64,000 bases of DNA from Desulfurococcus mucosus DSM 2162 (GTDB taxonomy: Archaea > Thermoproteota > Thermoprotei_A > Sulfolobales > Desulfurococcaceae). A program made the translations under genes and the position numbers. The notes beneath the pieces were generated by a model. The model saw only the letters and a list, made by a program, of their open reading frames with translations. It had not been told where the DNA came from and ran no database searches. This document shows, in pieces, positions 8,744-18,142 of the stretch. Location: positions 62,001-126,000 of the forward strand of contig NC_014961.1 in NCBI RefSeq assembly GCF_000186365.1. The letters run 5' to 3'. Every line of letters starts with the position of its first letter. Positions within the stretch are counted from its first letter, which is position 1.

Positions 8744-9748
8744 TTGCCAGGCAGAATAGACCTAGGCAGGGCTCCTCAAGGCATACTTGAACTAGGCAAC
8801 GATGAAATACTGGAGGAGTTCAAGGTCTCCCTTGAGGCTTCAGGTGCTTCCAGTGAAACCGTTAAAGCCTACTTATCGGCCGTCAAGGACTTCCTCAGCT
8901 TCATAGGTGGCAAACCACTTAGAGAGGTTACATTGAAGGATGTAGTGGCGTGGCGTAATGAACGGTTGAGAAACGGGTTCCCGAACAGGAAGATGGAGGG
9001 GAGGGAGAAATGGCAGGTCACACTCCACTATTACACCATGTTCCTTAAAAGGTTCTTCGAGTGGCTCGGGTTGAATATCGGTGTATCATCGGTTAAGAAG
9101 CCCCCGGCCCGTATCAACGCTTTGAGCGATGAAGAAATCGAGAAGCTGATGAATGCCGCCAGAACCCCCTTGGATAAATTGATATTGAGACTCCTCGTCG
9201 ACACAGGGTTGAGAAGCCGGGAGCTCCTCGGGCTCCGCGTAGAGGACGTGGACTTCCACAGCAGGGTGATAAGGGTTTCATCAGCTAAGTACGGTAAGGA
9301 AAGGTATGTCACCGCCACAGGGGAAACCTTCGAGATGCTGCGCTCATGGATAGCGTTGAACGGTCTCAAGCCAGGGGACAGGCTCTTCAACCTGACGTAC
9401 AGCGGCCTCTACAAGAAGCTCAAGAGGCTTGCGGCGAGAGCAGGCATTCCTCCGGAAAAGATCCGTCCACACGTGTTGAGACACACGTTCGCAACCAGGG
9501 CGCTGAGGCGTGGCCTGAGCCTGCCAAGCCTCCAGAGGCTGCTCGGCCACGCTGACATCAAGACAACCCAGGTCTACCTCCACCTCTCAATAGAGGACCT
9601 GAAGAAGGAGTACCAGGAGAAGATAGGGGGAGGCACAGGCGGGTTGAGGCGTTGCGTGAAATGCGGCAGGGAGATCCCTGCCGACGCATTGTACTGCCCT
9701 TACTGTGGCAGTAGCCAACAGGCGGCTTCACCGGCCCTTGAGGCTTAG
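8744..9748 (+). CDS. xerA: Tyrosine recombinase (XerA-like) with C-terminal zinc ribbon
   Basis: 334 residues. The N-terminal SAM-like core-binding domain occupies about residues 20-115 and the catalytic domain about 125-300. The catalytic set is complete: Arg in DTGLRSRELLGL, Lys in SAKYGKERYV, HVLRHTFATR (HxxR), LLGHADIKTT (His) and the Tyr of QVYLHLS. Archaeal XerA resolves chromosome dimers at dif. Unusually, a zinc ribbon (CVKCGRE, then CPYCGSS) is appended after residue 300. Start is TTG at 8744 behind GGTGGGG; an upstream ATG frame is closed by a stop. A TATA-like CTATATAAA lies near 8669-8677. Confidence 0.88.
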   Translation: MPGRIDLGRAPQGILELGNDEILEEFKVSLEASGASSETVKAYLSAVKDFLSFIGGKPLREVTLKDVVAWRNERLRNGFPNRKMEGREKWQVTLHYYTMFLKRFFEWLGLNIGVSSVKKPPARINALSDEEIEKLMNAARTPLDKLILRLLVDTGLRSRELLGLRVEDVDFHSRVIRVSSAKYGKERYVTATGETFEMLRSWIALNGLKPGDRLFNLTYSGLYKKLKRLAARAGIPPEKIRPHVLRHTFATRALRRGLSLPSLQRLLGHADIKTTQVYLHLSIEDLKKEYQEKIGGGTGGLRRCVKCGREIPADALYCPYCGSSQQAASPALEA

Positions 9749-10212
9749 GCCTCATCCAGGAGTCTTGCCACGATGATCCTCGGTATCTCCTTGTAGCTCG
9801 GGTTGCTTTCACGATACTTTTCCACGAGGAGCCCTCCATCGCTAACAGGGTAGTCGTCGCTGTAGCCTTCGAGATCCCTTGTAACACCCTCGTCGAGGAC
9901 GGCTATGAAAACCGGGTTAACCGGTATACTCCACTTCTCCCCGCTATACTTGATCCTCAGTAATTCCTCTAGGAACGCCTGATCCTCCTTATACCCGTTG
10001 CTCAACACCGCCCTGTAATACTGCGAGATATAGTGTGCAATAATGATGAAGGCTGGTTTACCATCCTTAAACCCCTTGAATACGGCGACCTCGCTGTGAT
10101 CCTCCATAACGGCGTGGGGACCCACCTCAATCCTATATCCCTTGCTACTCAGGCTCCCTAGCAGGGAGTCAAGGTTCTTAACGCTCTCCAGCTCCAGTAT
10201 GGTTGCCGCCAT
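9745..10212 (-). CDS. Hypothetical protein
   Basis: 155 residues, family not recognised. The sequence is a mix of strands and helices (YRIEVGPHAVMEDHSEVAVF, PAFIIIAHYISQYYRAVL) without catalytic motif, signal peptide or membrane segment. Its 3' end overlaps the recombinase gene by 4 bp (convergent). Its ATG lies only 2 nt from the start of the divergent peptidase gene, so the promoters of the two must lie inside each other's coding sequence. Considered real from its codon pattern and fit into the gap. Confidence 0.68.
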   Translation of the reverse strand: MAATILELESVKNLDSLLGSLSSKGYRIEVGPHAVMEDHSEVAVFKGFKDGKPAFIIIAHYISQYYRAVLSNGYKEDQAFLEELLRIKYSGEKWSIPVNPVFIAVLDEGVTRDLEGYSDDYPVSDGGLLVEKYRESNPSYKEIPRIIVARLLDEA

Positions 10213-10214
10213 GA

Positions 10215-11837
10215 ATGCTTCTCCCCGTGAATCCTCATATAAGGTATCACCATATTAAAGCTCTTGAAGCAGCCAAGGGGGGTAGCGTGGCAGGGTACGT
10301 GGAGCCGGGTTCAACCATGGAGAGAAGGGTGGTTGAGAAGCTGAAAGGAATAATAGAGGAACACGTGGACTGGACAACGCTTCACACGATACCAGTAGTC
10401 AAATGGGAGTGGAGTAAATGCATGGTTAGGGTTAACGGGGAGGAGTACGAGTGCAACCCACTACCATATGCATCTAAATCCATTGGAGAGGGCCTGGCAC
10501 TGCAAGCTAGTACACTCCGCGTGGTCGCAGGGGGCTTAAACGGCAGGGTGCTCCTTTACAAGTATCCTGAATCCATACTAGAGCTAAGATTCATGGTTGG
10601 CGAGGCACTTAAAGCAGGGGCAGAGGCAGTGGTATTGATTGGTGGAAAAGGCAGGCGGATGAGTGATGCAGTGTTATCTAGCAGCATACCCGTAATGAAC
10701 CCGGATACTCCTCCAGGTATCCCAGTGGTGGTCCTCGAGGCGGATGCTGCGAGGAATCTCCAGCGTGAAGAAGCGAGGATCACTGTAGAGGTTGACGCTG
10801 GTTTAAGCGAGGCAACAGGGAGAACACTCGTGGCAGGGGTTAACGGGGATGAGGGAAACGTGATACATGTGTCAACGCATCACGACGGGTTACCGGGTGA
10901 CGCCGGCTTCATAGAGAGGTATTCAGAGATGCTGAGGGATATAGTTGCCTCTGCCGCAACGGTTGGTGGAAGCAGCGTTATTCTCATCTCCTTCACGGCT
11001 AAAGAACACGGTGACCCATGGTTAAACAGCTATACATGGTCCTGGGGCTCTAGACACCTCCTCGGGATCCTCAGCTCTAAGAGTGAACTCGAAAAAGTGG
11101 TTCTAGACATAAATGTAGAGGCTGGTGGCGGGGACAACGCATCAATAGTGGATAACCCGGCACCCATACTCAGCTACAACAGTATCCCTACAGGCATCCA
11201 CCTCAATGAAGCCGGAGCACACTTCGCCCTAGATAGCCTAACGTACCTCGGCCACGGGGTTCCAGCAGTGGCTTTAACCGGGTTAAAGCCTGACGTAATA
11301 ATCAACCACGAAGGCTTGAAGAGGCTCACACAACACCTAGTGGAGGCGGCAAGGGACCCGGAGGCAATGCTTAGAAGCATGTGGCGTGGATTAATCGGTA
11401 AACTTGGAGACACCCCTCTAGAACACAGGGATCTCCTTGCCAGGATACATGAGTCAAGTAGACTCCTAGGGCCCCGGGGCGCTGTGAGAGCCTTAACCAG
11501 GTATGTGTCAACCCTGTCGTCAATCTACTTGGTTACAGGCACCGGGTTCCATGCCTGCATAAGTCACATGGGTTACTCCGCTGCACTCAGGGGATGCCGC
11601 GGCATCCTTGAAGAAGCCTCCGAGATGTATGGCAGGGTTGTGGCATGGGGTCTAAGCGGCATAGTCCTGGATGCCAGGGTTAAGCTGAAGATACTCGAGG
11701 ATGTGGCTAGGAGGATTGACTCAGCCACGCTTATTAAGTCTAATGAACTGTTTAATAAGACCCTGGAGCTGGAGGCATGTAGGCAAAGCCTCAAAGGTGT
11801 AGTGGATGAGCGCCAGGAAGAGCATCGGGATAGATAA
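10215..11837 (+). CDS. M28-like zinc aminopeptidase
   Basis: 540 residues. The central part matches the M28 fold: VIHVSTHHDGLPGDAG supplies the first His/Asp metal ligands, LISFTAKEHGDP the catalytic Glu region, and VVLDINVEAGG a later Asp ligand. A preceding insertion (about residues 95-190) resembles a PA-like domain. A helical C-terminal region (about 400-540) follows. No signal peptide is visible, so it is probably cytosolic. Start is ATG 10215 or GTG 10227. The 3' end overlaps the ProRS gene by 32 bp, suggesting cotranscription. Confidence 0.75.
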   Translation: MLLPVNPHIRYHHIKALEAAKGGSVAGYVEPGSTMERRVVEKLKGIIEEHVDWTTLHTIPVVKWEWSKCMVRVNGEEYECNPLPYASKSIGEGLALQASTLRVVAGGLNGRVLLYKYPESILELRFMVGEALKAGAEAVVLIGGKGRRMSDAVLSSSIPVMNPDTPPGIPVVVLEADAARNLQREEARITVEVDAGLSEATGRTLVAGVNGDEGNVIHVSTHHDGLPGDAGFIERYSEMLRDIVASAATVGGSSVILISFTAKEHGDPWLNSYTWSWGSRHLLGILSSKSELEKVVLDINVEAGGGDNASIVDNPAPILSYNSIPTGIHLNEAGAHFALDSLTYLGHGVPAVALTGLKPDVIINHEGLKRLTQHLVEAARDPEAMLRSMWRGLIGKLGDTPLEHRDLLARIHESSRLLGPRGAVRALTRYVSTLSSIYLVTGTGFHACISHMGYSAALRGCRGILEEASEMYGRVVAWGLSGIVLDARVKLKILEDVARRIDSATLIKSNELFNKTLELEACRQSLKGVVDERQEEHRDR

Positions 11838-13248
11838 ATACAAGGATTTCCCGGAGTGGTATCACAGTGTTCTGAAGGAAGCCGGCATCATAGATATACG
11901 GTACCCTGTTAAAGGCATGAATGTCTGGATGCCCTATGGCTTGAAAGCATTGAGGTTGACTCAGAGGATACTCATGGATCTACTGGAGGAGACAGGCCAC
12001 CAGGAGGCCTACTTCCCCACAATGGTTCCAGAGAGCGTGTTCTCAAGGGAGAAAGACTTCCTGAAGGGCTTCGGCGGTGAAACATTCGTGGTAGAGGGGA
12101 CGGTTACAAGGAAGTTTAACGAGAGGCTGTTTGTCAGGCCAACCAGTGAAACAGTAATGTACTACATGTGGAACATGTGGATAAAGGGGAGAAAGGATCT
12201 ACCGCTCAAGATGTACCAGGTAGTAAACGTGTTCAGATATGAAACGAAGATGACTCACCCCATACTAAGGGTAAGGGAGATAATGGGCTTCATAGAGGCT
12301 CATACAGCACATGCAACCATGGAGGAGGCTGAGAAGCAGATTAGTGAAGCAATAGCGATATACAAGGAGTTCTTCAACAGGCTCCAGCTACCATACTTCA
12401 TAGTGAAGACACCTCCATGGGACACTTTCGCCGGGGCAGAATACAACTATGACTTCATAACCGTGATGCCCGATGGTAAAGGCCTCGAACTAGGAAGCGT
12501 CATTAACCTAGGGCAGAAGTTCGCCAAGGCATTCGAGATAAAGTACATGGACACCGACGGCGTAGAGAAACATGTCTACCAGACATGCTACGGTGTGAGT
12601 GAAAGGGTTCTGGGAGCCGTTATAGGGATACACGGGGATGAAACAGGCCTGTTCTTCCCGCCGGATATCGCGCCAATACAAGTAGTCATAGTACCCGTGA
12701 TGAAGCCCGGTGAAAACCAGGTCTTGGAATACGCGTTCAAAGTCAGCAACATCCTTAAGGCGCATGGTGTAAGGGTCTTCGTGGACACGGATCAAGAGCA
12801 CACGCCTGGATGGAAATACTACTACTGGGAGATGAAGGGGGTCCCAACAAGGATAGAAGTGGGTAGAAAGGAGCTCGATGCATCCACGGTAACCATTGCT
12901 AGGCGGGATAAGAGGGAGAAACACGTGGTCAAGCTCGAGGAGGCAGTAGATCTACTCCGTAAAATATGGTCGGAGATAAACGAGTACCTCAGAAGCAGAG
13001 CCCTGGAGCACTTGGCCAGGAAGACAGTGTTCCTCCCAGAACACCCGGAGGACAAGGGGTTCGATGGACTGGTGATCGCGCCATGGGATGGAAGCAGGGA
13101 GTGTGCTGAGGAGCTCGAGAAGGAAACCGGTAAGAACGTCCTAGGGGAGATAACGGAGTCACCGTTAAACCTGCCGCCGCCCTCACAATACACGGCGTGC
13201 GGTAAGGCTAAGGCGGACAGATACGCGTTGCTAGGCGTAACCTATTAA
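11806..13248 (+). CDS. proS: Prolyl-tRNA synthetase
   Basis: 480 residues of the archaeal/eukaryotic-type class II ProRS. Motif 1-2 region (FVRPTSETVMYYMWNMW, then VFRYETKMTHPILRVREI), motif 3 (GVSERVLGAVIGIHGDE), the anticodon-binding domain (PIQVVIVPV) and the C-terminal zinc-like domain ending in the characteristic Gly-Val-Thr-Tyr are all visible. It charges tRNA-Pro with proline. It overlaps the upstream peptidase gene. The 3' end lies 3 nt from the terminus of an IS605-like mini-element on the opposite strand. Confidence 0.96.
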   Translation: MSARKSIGIDKYKDFPEWYHSVLKEAGIIDIRYPVKGMNVWMPYGLKALRLTQRILMDLLEETGHQEAYFPTMVPESVFSREKDFLKGFGGETFVVEGTVTRKFNERLFVRPTSETVMYYMWNMWIKGRKDLPLKMYQVVNVFRYETKMTHPILRVREIMGFIEAHTAHATMEEAEKQISEAIAIYKEFFNRLQLPYFIVKTPPWDTFAGAEYNYDFITVMPDGKGLELGSVINLGQKFAKAFEIKYMDTDGVEKHVYQTCYGVSERVLGAVIGIHGDETGLFFPPDIAPIQVVIVPVMKPGENQVLEYAFKVSNILKAHGVRVFVDTDQEHTPGWKYYYWEMKGVPTRIEVGRKELDASTVTIARRDKREKHVVKLEEAVDLLRKIWSEINEYLRSRALEHLARKTVFLPEHPEDKGFDGLVIAPWDGSRECAEELEKETGKNVLGEITESPLNLPPPSQYTACGKAKADRYALLGVTY

Positions 13249-13251
13249 TGT

Positions 13252-13388
13252 CTGAGCCCCCGTCTTAAAGGGGGTTTTCCTTCAGGGAGTTCACTGGTTC
13301 CCCATATCTCTTCGGGTTTACATACGTCATCTGCGGGGGTGGGCAGAGATTCTTCATTTCCGCGAGGGACGGGGCTTTCAGTTGTGAC
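13252..13388 (-). mobile_element. Short IS200/IS605-derived mini-element (left and right ends, no transposase)
   Basis: Read on the minus strand, TCAC then AACTGAAAGCCCCG (left end, from 13387 down) is followed about 40 nt later by GCAGATGACGTATGTAAACC, a GGGGAACCAGTGAACTCCC hairpin, and a CCCCCTTTAAGACGGGGG palindrome ending near 13252. The order and motifs match the element at 45824-46092, with the interior reduced to almost nothing. There is no coding capacity. The right terminus stops 3 nt beyond the proS stop codon. Confidence 0.65.
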
Positions 13389-13498
13389 AGCATGGACGCT
13401 TGCTATGCTCCTGTAGCCCGAGGCTTCTTACTTACCGTGATTATTTTTAAACCCTGAATTAAATCCCTTAATCAAGAAATGTTTCCAAGGTGTTATCG

Positions 13499-13747
13499 AT
13501 GAGTGAGTACATAAAGCAACTGAAGATCCAGGTAGCCGGCAAGGTGCCAGGCGTGAAATTCCAGGATAAGTCGGCGATGGAGGTCATGATCATGAAGGAG
13601 GGGAAGACTCTTCTCACGATACGAGACGAGAAGGACTATATTACGTTGACCACCGCCGACGGCAAATCATTCAAATATGATAAATGGTACACTAAACCGG
13701 AGAACCTTGCTGAAACGATAAAGGTCTATGTTGAGAGGTTGAAGTAG
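13499..13747 (+). CDS. Small hypothetical protein
   Basis: 82 residues, family unknown. It is basic and strand-rich (KQLKIQVAGKVPGVKF, EVMIMKEGKTLLTIRDEKDYITLTT in part), ending in a helix ETIKVYVERLK, which suggests a compact alpha/beta fold. The start is the ATG at 13499 with AAGGTG (13487-13492) as ribosome binding site. A TATA-like TATTTTTAAACC lies at about 13441-13452. Its last 56 bp overlap the convergent PP-loop gene. Confidence 0.72.
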   Translation: MSEYIKQLKIQVAGKVPGVKFQDKSAMEVMIMKEGKTLLTIRDEKDYITLTTADGKSFKYDKWYTKPENLAETIKVYVERLK

Positions 13748-14426
13748 GTTTTTTAACGAGTCTCACCGCGGAGGGCTCATAGTAACCCTCGTACTCCGAT
13801 AATATCTTCTTCTCACCCGCTATGAGTAGCCTGTATTTGAATAAGGGCGAGTCAACAACTATTGTTTCAGCGTCTCCCCCCTCGAAGGATGGGTCAAACC
13901 CGTATTTCCGTGCCAGCTTGATCAGCCTTTCAACATCCTCCGCCTCTATCTCCCTGCCCAGTATTTCCAACGGTATACCCATGCTGGTTATAGACATGAT
14001 AATGAACCTGATACCGTTTTCAAGGAGCTCCCCCAAGTACTTGTAGGGGTTCCTACCCCATAGGGGAGTATAGAGTTCAAGCCCTAGTTCCCCTACAACT
14101 TGTTCAAACCTCTTTCTCTGATAGTTGCTGGCTATGGCTCCGCTCACAACTACCTTCACACCATACCTGTCCCGAACCCTTGTAAGCAACATCCTCAACG
14201 CGTCTATCTCCATCTCTCCCTCACTAACTCCAATGGTTTCGAGAGGTATGCCAAGCGACTGCGACTGTGCCTGCAGGATATTGAAGTAGGGTTGATGATA
14301 CAGCATAGAGTACCTGTAAAGCGGGATAATCGATGAGAGAACAACAATCCTATATCCTGCCTCGGCGGCCTTGTGAAGAGCGTAAACAGAGTCCTTTCCA
14401 CCAGTGAACAGTACCGTGGCATTCAT
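13692..14426 (-). CDS. PP-loop ATPase, diphthine-ammonia ligase family
   Basis: About 244 residues. The N-terminal PP-loop ATVLFTGGKDSVYALHKA (SGGKDS-like, here TGGKDS) starts at residue 3. VVVSGAIASNYQRKRFEQV and LYTPLWGRNPYKYLGELL match the Dph6/MJ0570 family, which amidates diphthine on elongation factor 2. The family match is strong. The start is the ATG at 14426; the frame is open upstream to 14504, but that extension runs through a repeat-like palindrome and is not family-like. Its 3' end overlaps the 82-residue gene on the other strand by 56 bp. Confidence 0.85.
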   Translation of the reverse strand: MNATVLFTGGKDSVYALHKAAEAGYRIVVLSSIIPLYRYSMLYHQPYFNILQAQSQSLGIPLETIGVSEGEMEIDALRMLLTRVRDRYGVKVVVSGAIASNYQRKRFEQVVGELGLELYTPLWGRNPYKYLGELLENGIRFIIMSITSMGIPLEILGREIEAEDVERLIKLARKYGFDPSFEGGDAETIVVDSPLFKYRLLIAGEKKILSEYEGYYEPSAVRLVKKPTSTSQHRPLSFQQGSPV

Positions 14427-14445
14427 GCTCCACGCCTCAAGGGAT

Positions 14446-14486
14446 TCAACTTCTTCCCACCCTAAAAGGGTGAGGGTTTCCCACAG
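14446..14486 (-). repeat. Diverged right-end-like palindrome upstream of the PP-loop gene
   Basis: On the minus strand, CACCCTTTTAGGGTGGGAAG followed by AAGTTGA resembles the terminal palindrome of the IS605-like right ends (CCGCCCTTTAGGGCGGGAAG followed by GAGGTCAG at 60509-60530). The two upstream hairpins are not recognisable. It lies about 20-60 nt before the PP-loop start codon. It may be an eroded copy or an independent hairpin. Confidence 0.35.
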
Positions 14487-14594
14487 GGTGGCTAGGCCTA
14501 GCATACGGGGTATTCTCGGCTTGGAGAACGGGTCGAGGGAGCAGTGATCACGGGTCTCGTGTGCGGGGAAGGATTACTGGTTGAAAAGAACTAT

Positions 14595-16007
14595 TCAACC
14601 GGCCTGAGAGTTCCTCCCCCTGTATCCTGGATGATACTTTCTTATGTGTTCTACCTTAACCTTCTTCAACTCGTCCTCGGGCAGTATGGCTAGGAGTTCC
14701 CATCCCTTGTTCAAGGTCTCCTCGATTGTTCGATGCTCGTACTCCCCCTGTCCAATGAATTCTCTCTCGAACCTGTCGGCGAACTCAAGGTACTTCTTAT
14801 CTCTCTGCGTTAATGCCTCGGTGCCAACTATTACTGAAAGCTCTCTCAGCCTTGTTCCCTCTGCATAGGCGCTCATGAGCTGCATGAATACACCGTGATG
14901 GTCCTCCCTTGTCTTACCGGCACCTATACCGTCCTTCATCAATCTCGACAAGCTCATCAACGGGTCGAAGGGCGGGTATATGCCTTTCATCCATAGCTGT
15001 CTCGATAAGACGAGCTGGCCCTCCGTGATGTAACCGGTTAAGTCGGGTATTGGATGGGTGATGTCGTCGTCGGGCATTGTGAGTATGGGTAGCTGGGTTA
15101 CACTCCCCTTCTTGCCTCGTACACGTCCAGCACGCTCGTATATTGTGGCTAGATCCGTGTACATGTATCCTGGGTAACCCCTCCTGCCTGGAACCTCCTC
15201 CCTTGCAGCGCTAAGCTCTCTGAGGGCTTCACAGTAGAACGTCATATCCGTCAACACTACTAGGACATGCATGTCATGCGTCCAGGCCAGGTGTTCAGCT
15301 ATGGTTAACGCTACGCGTGGCGTCGCAATTCTCTCGATGACTGGTGAGCTGGCAGTGTTGATTAGTGCAACGGTTCTCTCAAGCGCTCCAGTCCTCCTGA
15401 AGTTTTCTATGAAGAACATGGCGTCATCGTAGGGTACACCTATGGCTGCGAACACCATGGCGAACTTCTCCTCCTTACCGAGCACTCTCGCCTGCCTAAC
15501 TATTTGCGCGGCTATCCTGTTATGTGGTAGGCCTGAGCCACTGAAGATCGGGAGCTTCTGTCCTCTCACAATACTGAATAATCCGTCGATGGCTGAGATA
15601 CCTGTCTCAATGAACTCTGAGGGCGGGAGCCTTGAAGCAGGGTTGAGTGGGGCACCATTGATGTCAAGGTAGTCTTCGGGTACTATCCTTGGACCATTGT
15701 CGATGGGTCTGCCGAGGCCGTCGAAGACCCTCCCCAGCATGTCTATGCTTACCGGTATCCTGAGTGTTTCCCCACGGTACTTGACACGCGACTTGAGTAG
15801 GTCTACGTCTGCTACTCCACCGAATACCTGTATAACTGTGGCATCCCTGCTGACGTCTATCACCTGTCCCAGCTTGGCTTCACCCGTGGGCAGGAGTACC
15901 TCGACTATTTCACCGTATGTTACACCCGGTATTGTTTCAGCAAATAATAGTCCACCCTGTGCTTTGAGGAGCCGGCTGGATACTCTCGTGGCGAGCTTGG
16001 ACTCCAC
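14595..16007 (-). CDS. atpB: A-type ATP synthase subunit B
   Basis: 470 residues of the non-catalytic nucleotide-binding subunit of the A1 head. Hallmarks include [34 protein letters not shown] (in the N-terminal third; no canonical P-loop, as expected for B) and [16 protein letters not shown]. The C-terminal domain begins near [14 protein letters not shown]. Length is typical. It is the last gene of the ATP synthase run on the minus strand and overlaps the upstream atpA stop by 1 bp, giving tight coupling of the A and B subunits that alternate in the head. Confidence 0.97.
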   Translation of the reverse strand: MESKLATRVSSRLLKAQGGLLFAETIPGVTYGEIVEVLLPTGEAKLGQVIDVSRDATVIQVFGGVADVDLLKSRVKYRGETLRIPVSIDMLGRVFDGLGRPIDNGPRIVPEDYLDINGAPLNPASRLPPSEFIETGISAIDGLFSIVRGQKLPIFSGSGLPHNRIAAQIVRQARVLGKEEKFAMVFAAIGVPYDDAMFFIENFRRTGALERTVALINTASSPVIERIATPRVALTIAEHLAWTHDMHVLVVLTDMTFYCEALRELSAAREEVPGRRGYPGYMYTDLATIYERAGRVRGKKGSVTQLPILTMPDDDITHPIPDLTGYITEGQLVLSRQLWMKGIYPPFDPLMSLSRLMKDGIGAGKTREDHHGVFMQLMSAYAEGTRLRELSVIVGTEALTQRDKKYLEFADRFEREFIGQGEYEHRTIEETLNKGWELLAILPEDELKKVKVEHIRKYHPGYRGRNSQAG

Positions 16008-17764
16008 TATCTACCACCCTCCATGAGCGCCTTGAACTCGTTCTCCATGTCTGAGAGTATGCCCTCGAACTCTTTATCGTTGTCGCCGAACGGTATATCC
16101 TTCATCCTAGCTATCCTCTCCCTAATCCTCATGCTACGTATCTTCTCGAAGGCTACTCCCTGCTTCACTGCTTCAATGGATTTCTCGTAGAACCTGACGA
16201 TTACAGCCGCCATCCTTGATGTTTTAACCGGGTGGGAGAACGCGTCAACAGTGCTGAACGCGTCCTGCTGAAGGAAGTCCTCCCTAATCATCCTGGCCAC
16301 CTCGAGGACGAGTCTATCCTCGACTGGCAGTGCATCCGCCCCTACTAGTCTCACTAGTTCCTCGAGCTCGGCCTCCCTCTGGAGAAGCCACGATATCTTC
16401 TCCCTGAGATACGAGTACTCCGGGCTTATCTTAGACCACCATTCACGCACATTATCCACGTAGAGGCTGAAGCTCGTCAACCAGTTGATGGAGGGGTAGT
16501 GTCTCCTATACGCTAGGTTCACGTCCAGCGCGTAGAGTGCCCTGATCAACCTGAGGGTAGCCTGGGTCACGGGCTCACTGAAGTCCGCCCCGGGTGGGGA
16601 TACAGCGCCCATTATGGTGAGGCTGCCCAGCCTCTCAGCGGAGCCAATGGTCTTAACATAACCGCTTCTCTCGTAGAACTGTGCAAGCCTTGAAGCCAGG
16701 TAGGCTGGGAACCCCTCCTCGCCTGGGAGTTCTTCTAGACGCCCGCTGATCTCCCTCATGGCCTCAGCCCACCTACTCGTGGAGTCGGCTACGAGCAGGA
16801 CATTGTACCCCATGTCCCTGAAGTACTCCCCGATGGTGACTCCGAGGAAGACGCTTGCCTCCCTGGCTGCCACCGGCATGTTACTCGTGTTCGCGATGAA
16901 GATGCTTCTCTCCATCATGGGTTTACCCGTCCTTGGATCAACGAGTTTTATGAAGCTGTTCAATGCGTCGGCCATCTCGTTCCCCCGCTCACCGCACCCT
17001 ATGTAGATCGTTATATCGGCTTCACTCCACTTTGTAATGCTGTGGAGTAGGACGGTTTTACCTGTCCCAAACCCGCCTGGCACAGCTGCTTTACCGCCCT
17101 TGGCCAGCGGGAAGAGGAAGTCTATGACTCTGACACCCGTTATGAATGGTTCCCGTGGATCAAGCTTCTCCCTGAAGGGCCTCGGTCTTCTAACCGGCCA
17201 TTCCTGCAGCATCGTTACATCTCTCCCATTGATCCTGGCAACCGGCTCCACCATCGTGTAGTCTCCTTCGCCGGCAACCCACTCAACGCTCCCCTTGACG
17301 CCTGGTGGAACCATTATGTAGTGTCTAACTACATCGGTTTCATTAACGTAACCGATGAAGTCTCCCTCGCTCACCTTTTCCCCTGGTTTAACCAGTGGTG
17401 TGAAATACCATTTCTTGTCACGGGGTAGTGGCGGCGCCTTAATCCCCTTCCTTACGAAGATGCCTGAGAGGGCTTCAAGCACTGGCAGGGGGCGTTGAAT
17501 ACCGTCGAATATGGATTTTATGAGTCCTGGGCCCAGCTCAGCTGATAACGGGTGGCCTGTTGGGTAAACGGGGTCTCCTACCTTCAGTCCTGAGGTATCC
17601 TCGTAGACCTGTATGATGGCTTTATCGCCTTCAACCCCTATGGCTTCACCTATCAGTTTCTCCTCACCGATCTCTATGACCTCGTAGACGCTTACGCCGC
17701 GCATGCCTTCAGCCACTACGAGGGGGCCTGAGACACGGTATATTCTTCCAGCAGGCCTACTCAT
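16007..17764 (-). CDS. atpA: A-type ATP synthase subunit A (catalytic)
   Basis: 585 residues. The catalytic subunit has the Walker A motif GGFGTGKT near residue 231, the Glu of the GERGNE segment, and Walker B-type [14 protein letters not shown]. The archaeal non-homologous insertion before the P-loop is present (roughly residues 110-190). It hydrolyses or makes ATP at the A/B interface. There is a 59 nt gap to the upstream atpF gene, the largest within the run, containing an AT-rich stretch that could hold an internal promoter. Confidence 0.97.
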   Translation of the reverse strand: MSRPAGRIYRVSGPLVVAEGMRGVSVYEVIEIGEEKLIGEAIGVEGDKAIIQVYEDTSGLKVGDPVYPTGHPLSAELGPGLIKSIFDGIQRPLPVLEALSGIFVRKGIKAPPLPRDKKWYFTPLVKPGEKVSEGDFIGYVNETDVVRHYIMVPPGVKGSVEWVAGEGDYTMVEPVARINGRDVTMLQEWPVRRPRPFREKLDPREPFITGVRVIDFLFPLAKGGKAAVPGGFGTGKTVLLHSITKWSEADITIYIGCGERGNEMADALNSFIKLVDPRTGKPMMERSIFIANTSNMPVAAREASVFLGVTIGEYFRDMGYNVLLVADSTSRWAEAMREISGRLEELPGEEGFPAYLASRLAQFYERSGYVKTIGSAERLGSLTIMGAVSPPGADFSEPVTQATLRLIRALYALDVNLAYRRHYPSINWLTSFSLYVDNVREWWSKISPEYSYLREKISWLLQREAELEELVRLVGADALPVEDRLVLEVARMIREDFLQQDAFSTVDAFSHPVKTSRMAAVIVRFYEKSIEAVKQGVAFEKIRSMRIRERIARMKDIPFGDNDKEFEGILSDMENEFKALMEGGR

Positions 17765-17823
17765 ACCGTTAACCTCTCATGGTTAAAACATGGTTCTATC
17801 TGATTAGGATTACGGGATTCAAG

Positions 17824-18141
17824 TTATATAGGTATCTCTATGCCGAGGTATTTCCTAGCGATCTCAGCATAGTATTGTTTAACATTGATCCTGGATGCTT
17901 CCTCAGGCTTCTCGAGTTCGACGACAAGGGTTTTCGCCTCATCCACCAGGTTCCTTAATTCAGGGCACTCATCTAATACATGTCTATAAGTGATCAGCAC
18001 CACGTAGTTCGCTATGGAGCCGCGGAGCTTTTCAACCAAATTACTGCAACCGCCACTGTAAACCACTGAGTCAGCACCGCCTGCAACACCTATTAGGGAG
18101 AGATATTCGTCACCTATGACCAGTACCCTACCCCTGTACAT
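17824..18141 (-). CDS. atpF: A-type ATP synthase subunit F
   Basis: 105 residues. The small stalk subunit has a Rossmann-like N-terminus (GRVLVIGDEYLSLIGVAGGAD), a VVLITYRHVL strand and a C-terminal helical tail. It binds the central rotor beside subunits C and D. The start follows the atpC stop by 1 nt. Length and position between C and A match other archaeal ATP synthase operons. Confidence 0.9.
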   Translation of the reverse strand: MYRGRVLVIGDEYLSLIGVAGGADSVVYSGGCSNLVEKLRGSIANYVVLITYRHVLDECPELRNLVDEAKTLVVELEKPEEASRINVKQYYAEIARKYLGIEIPI

Positions 18142-18142
18142 G

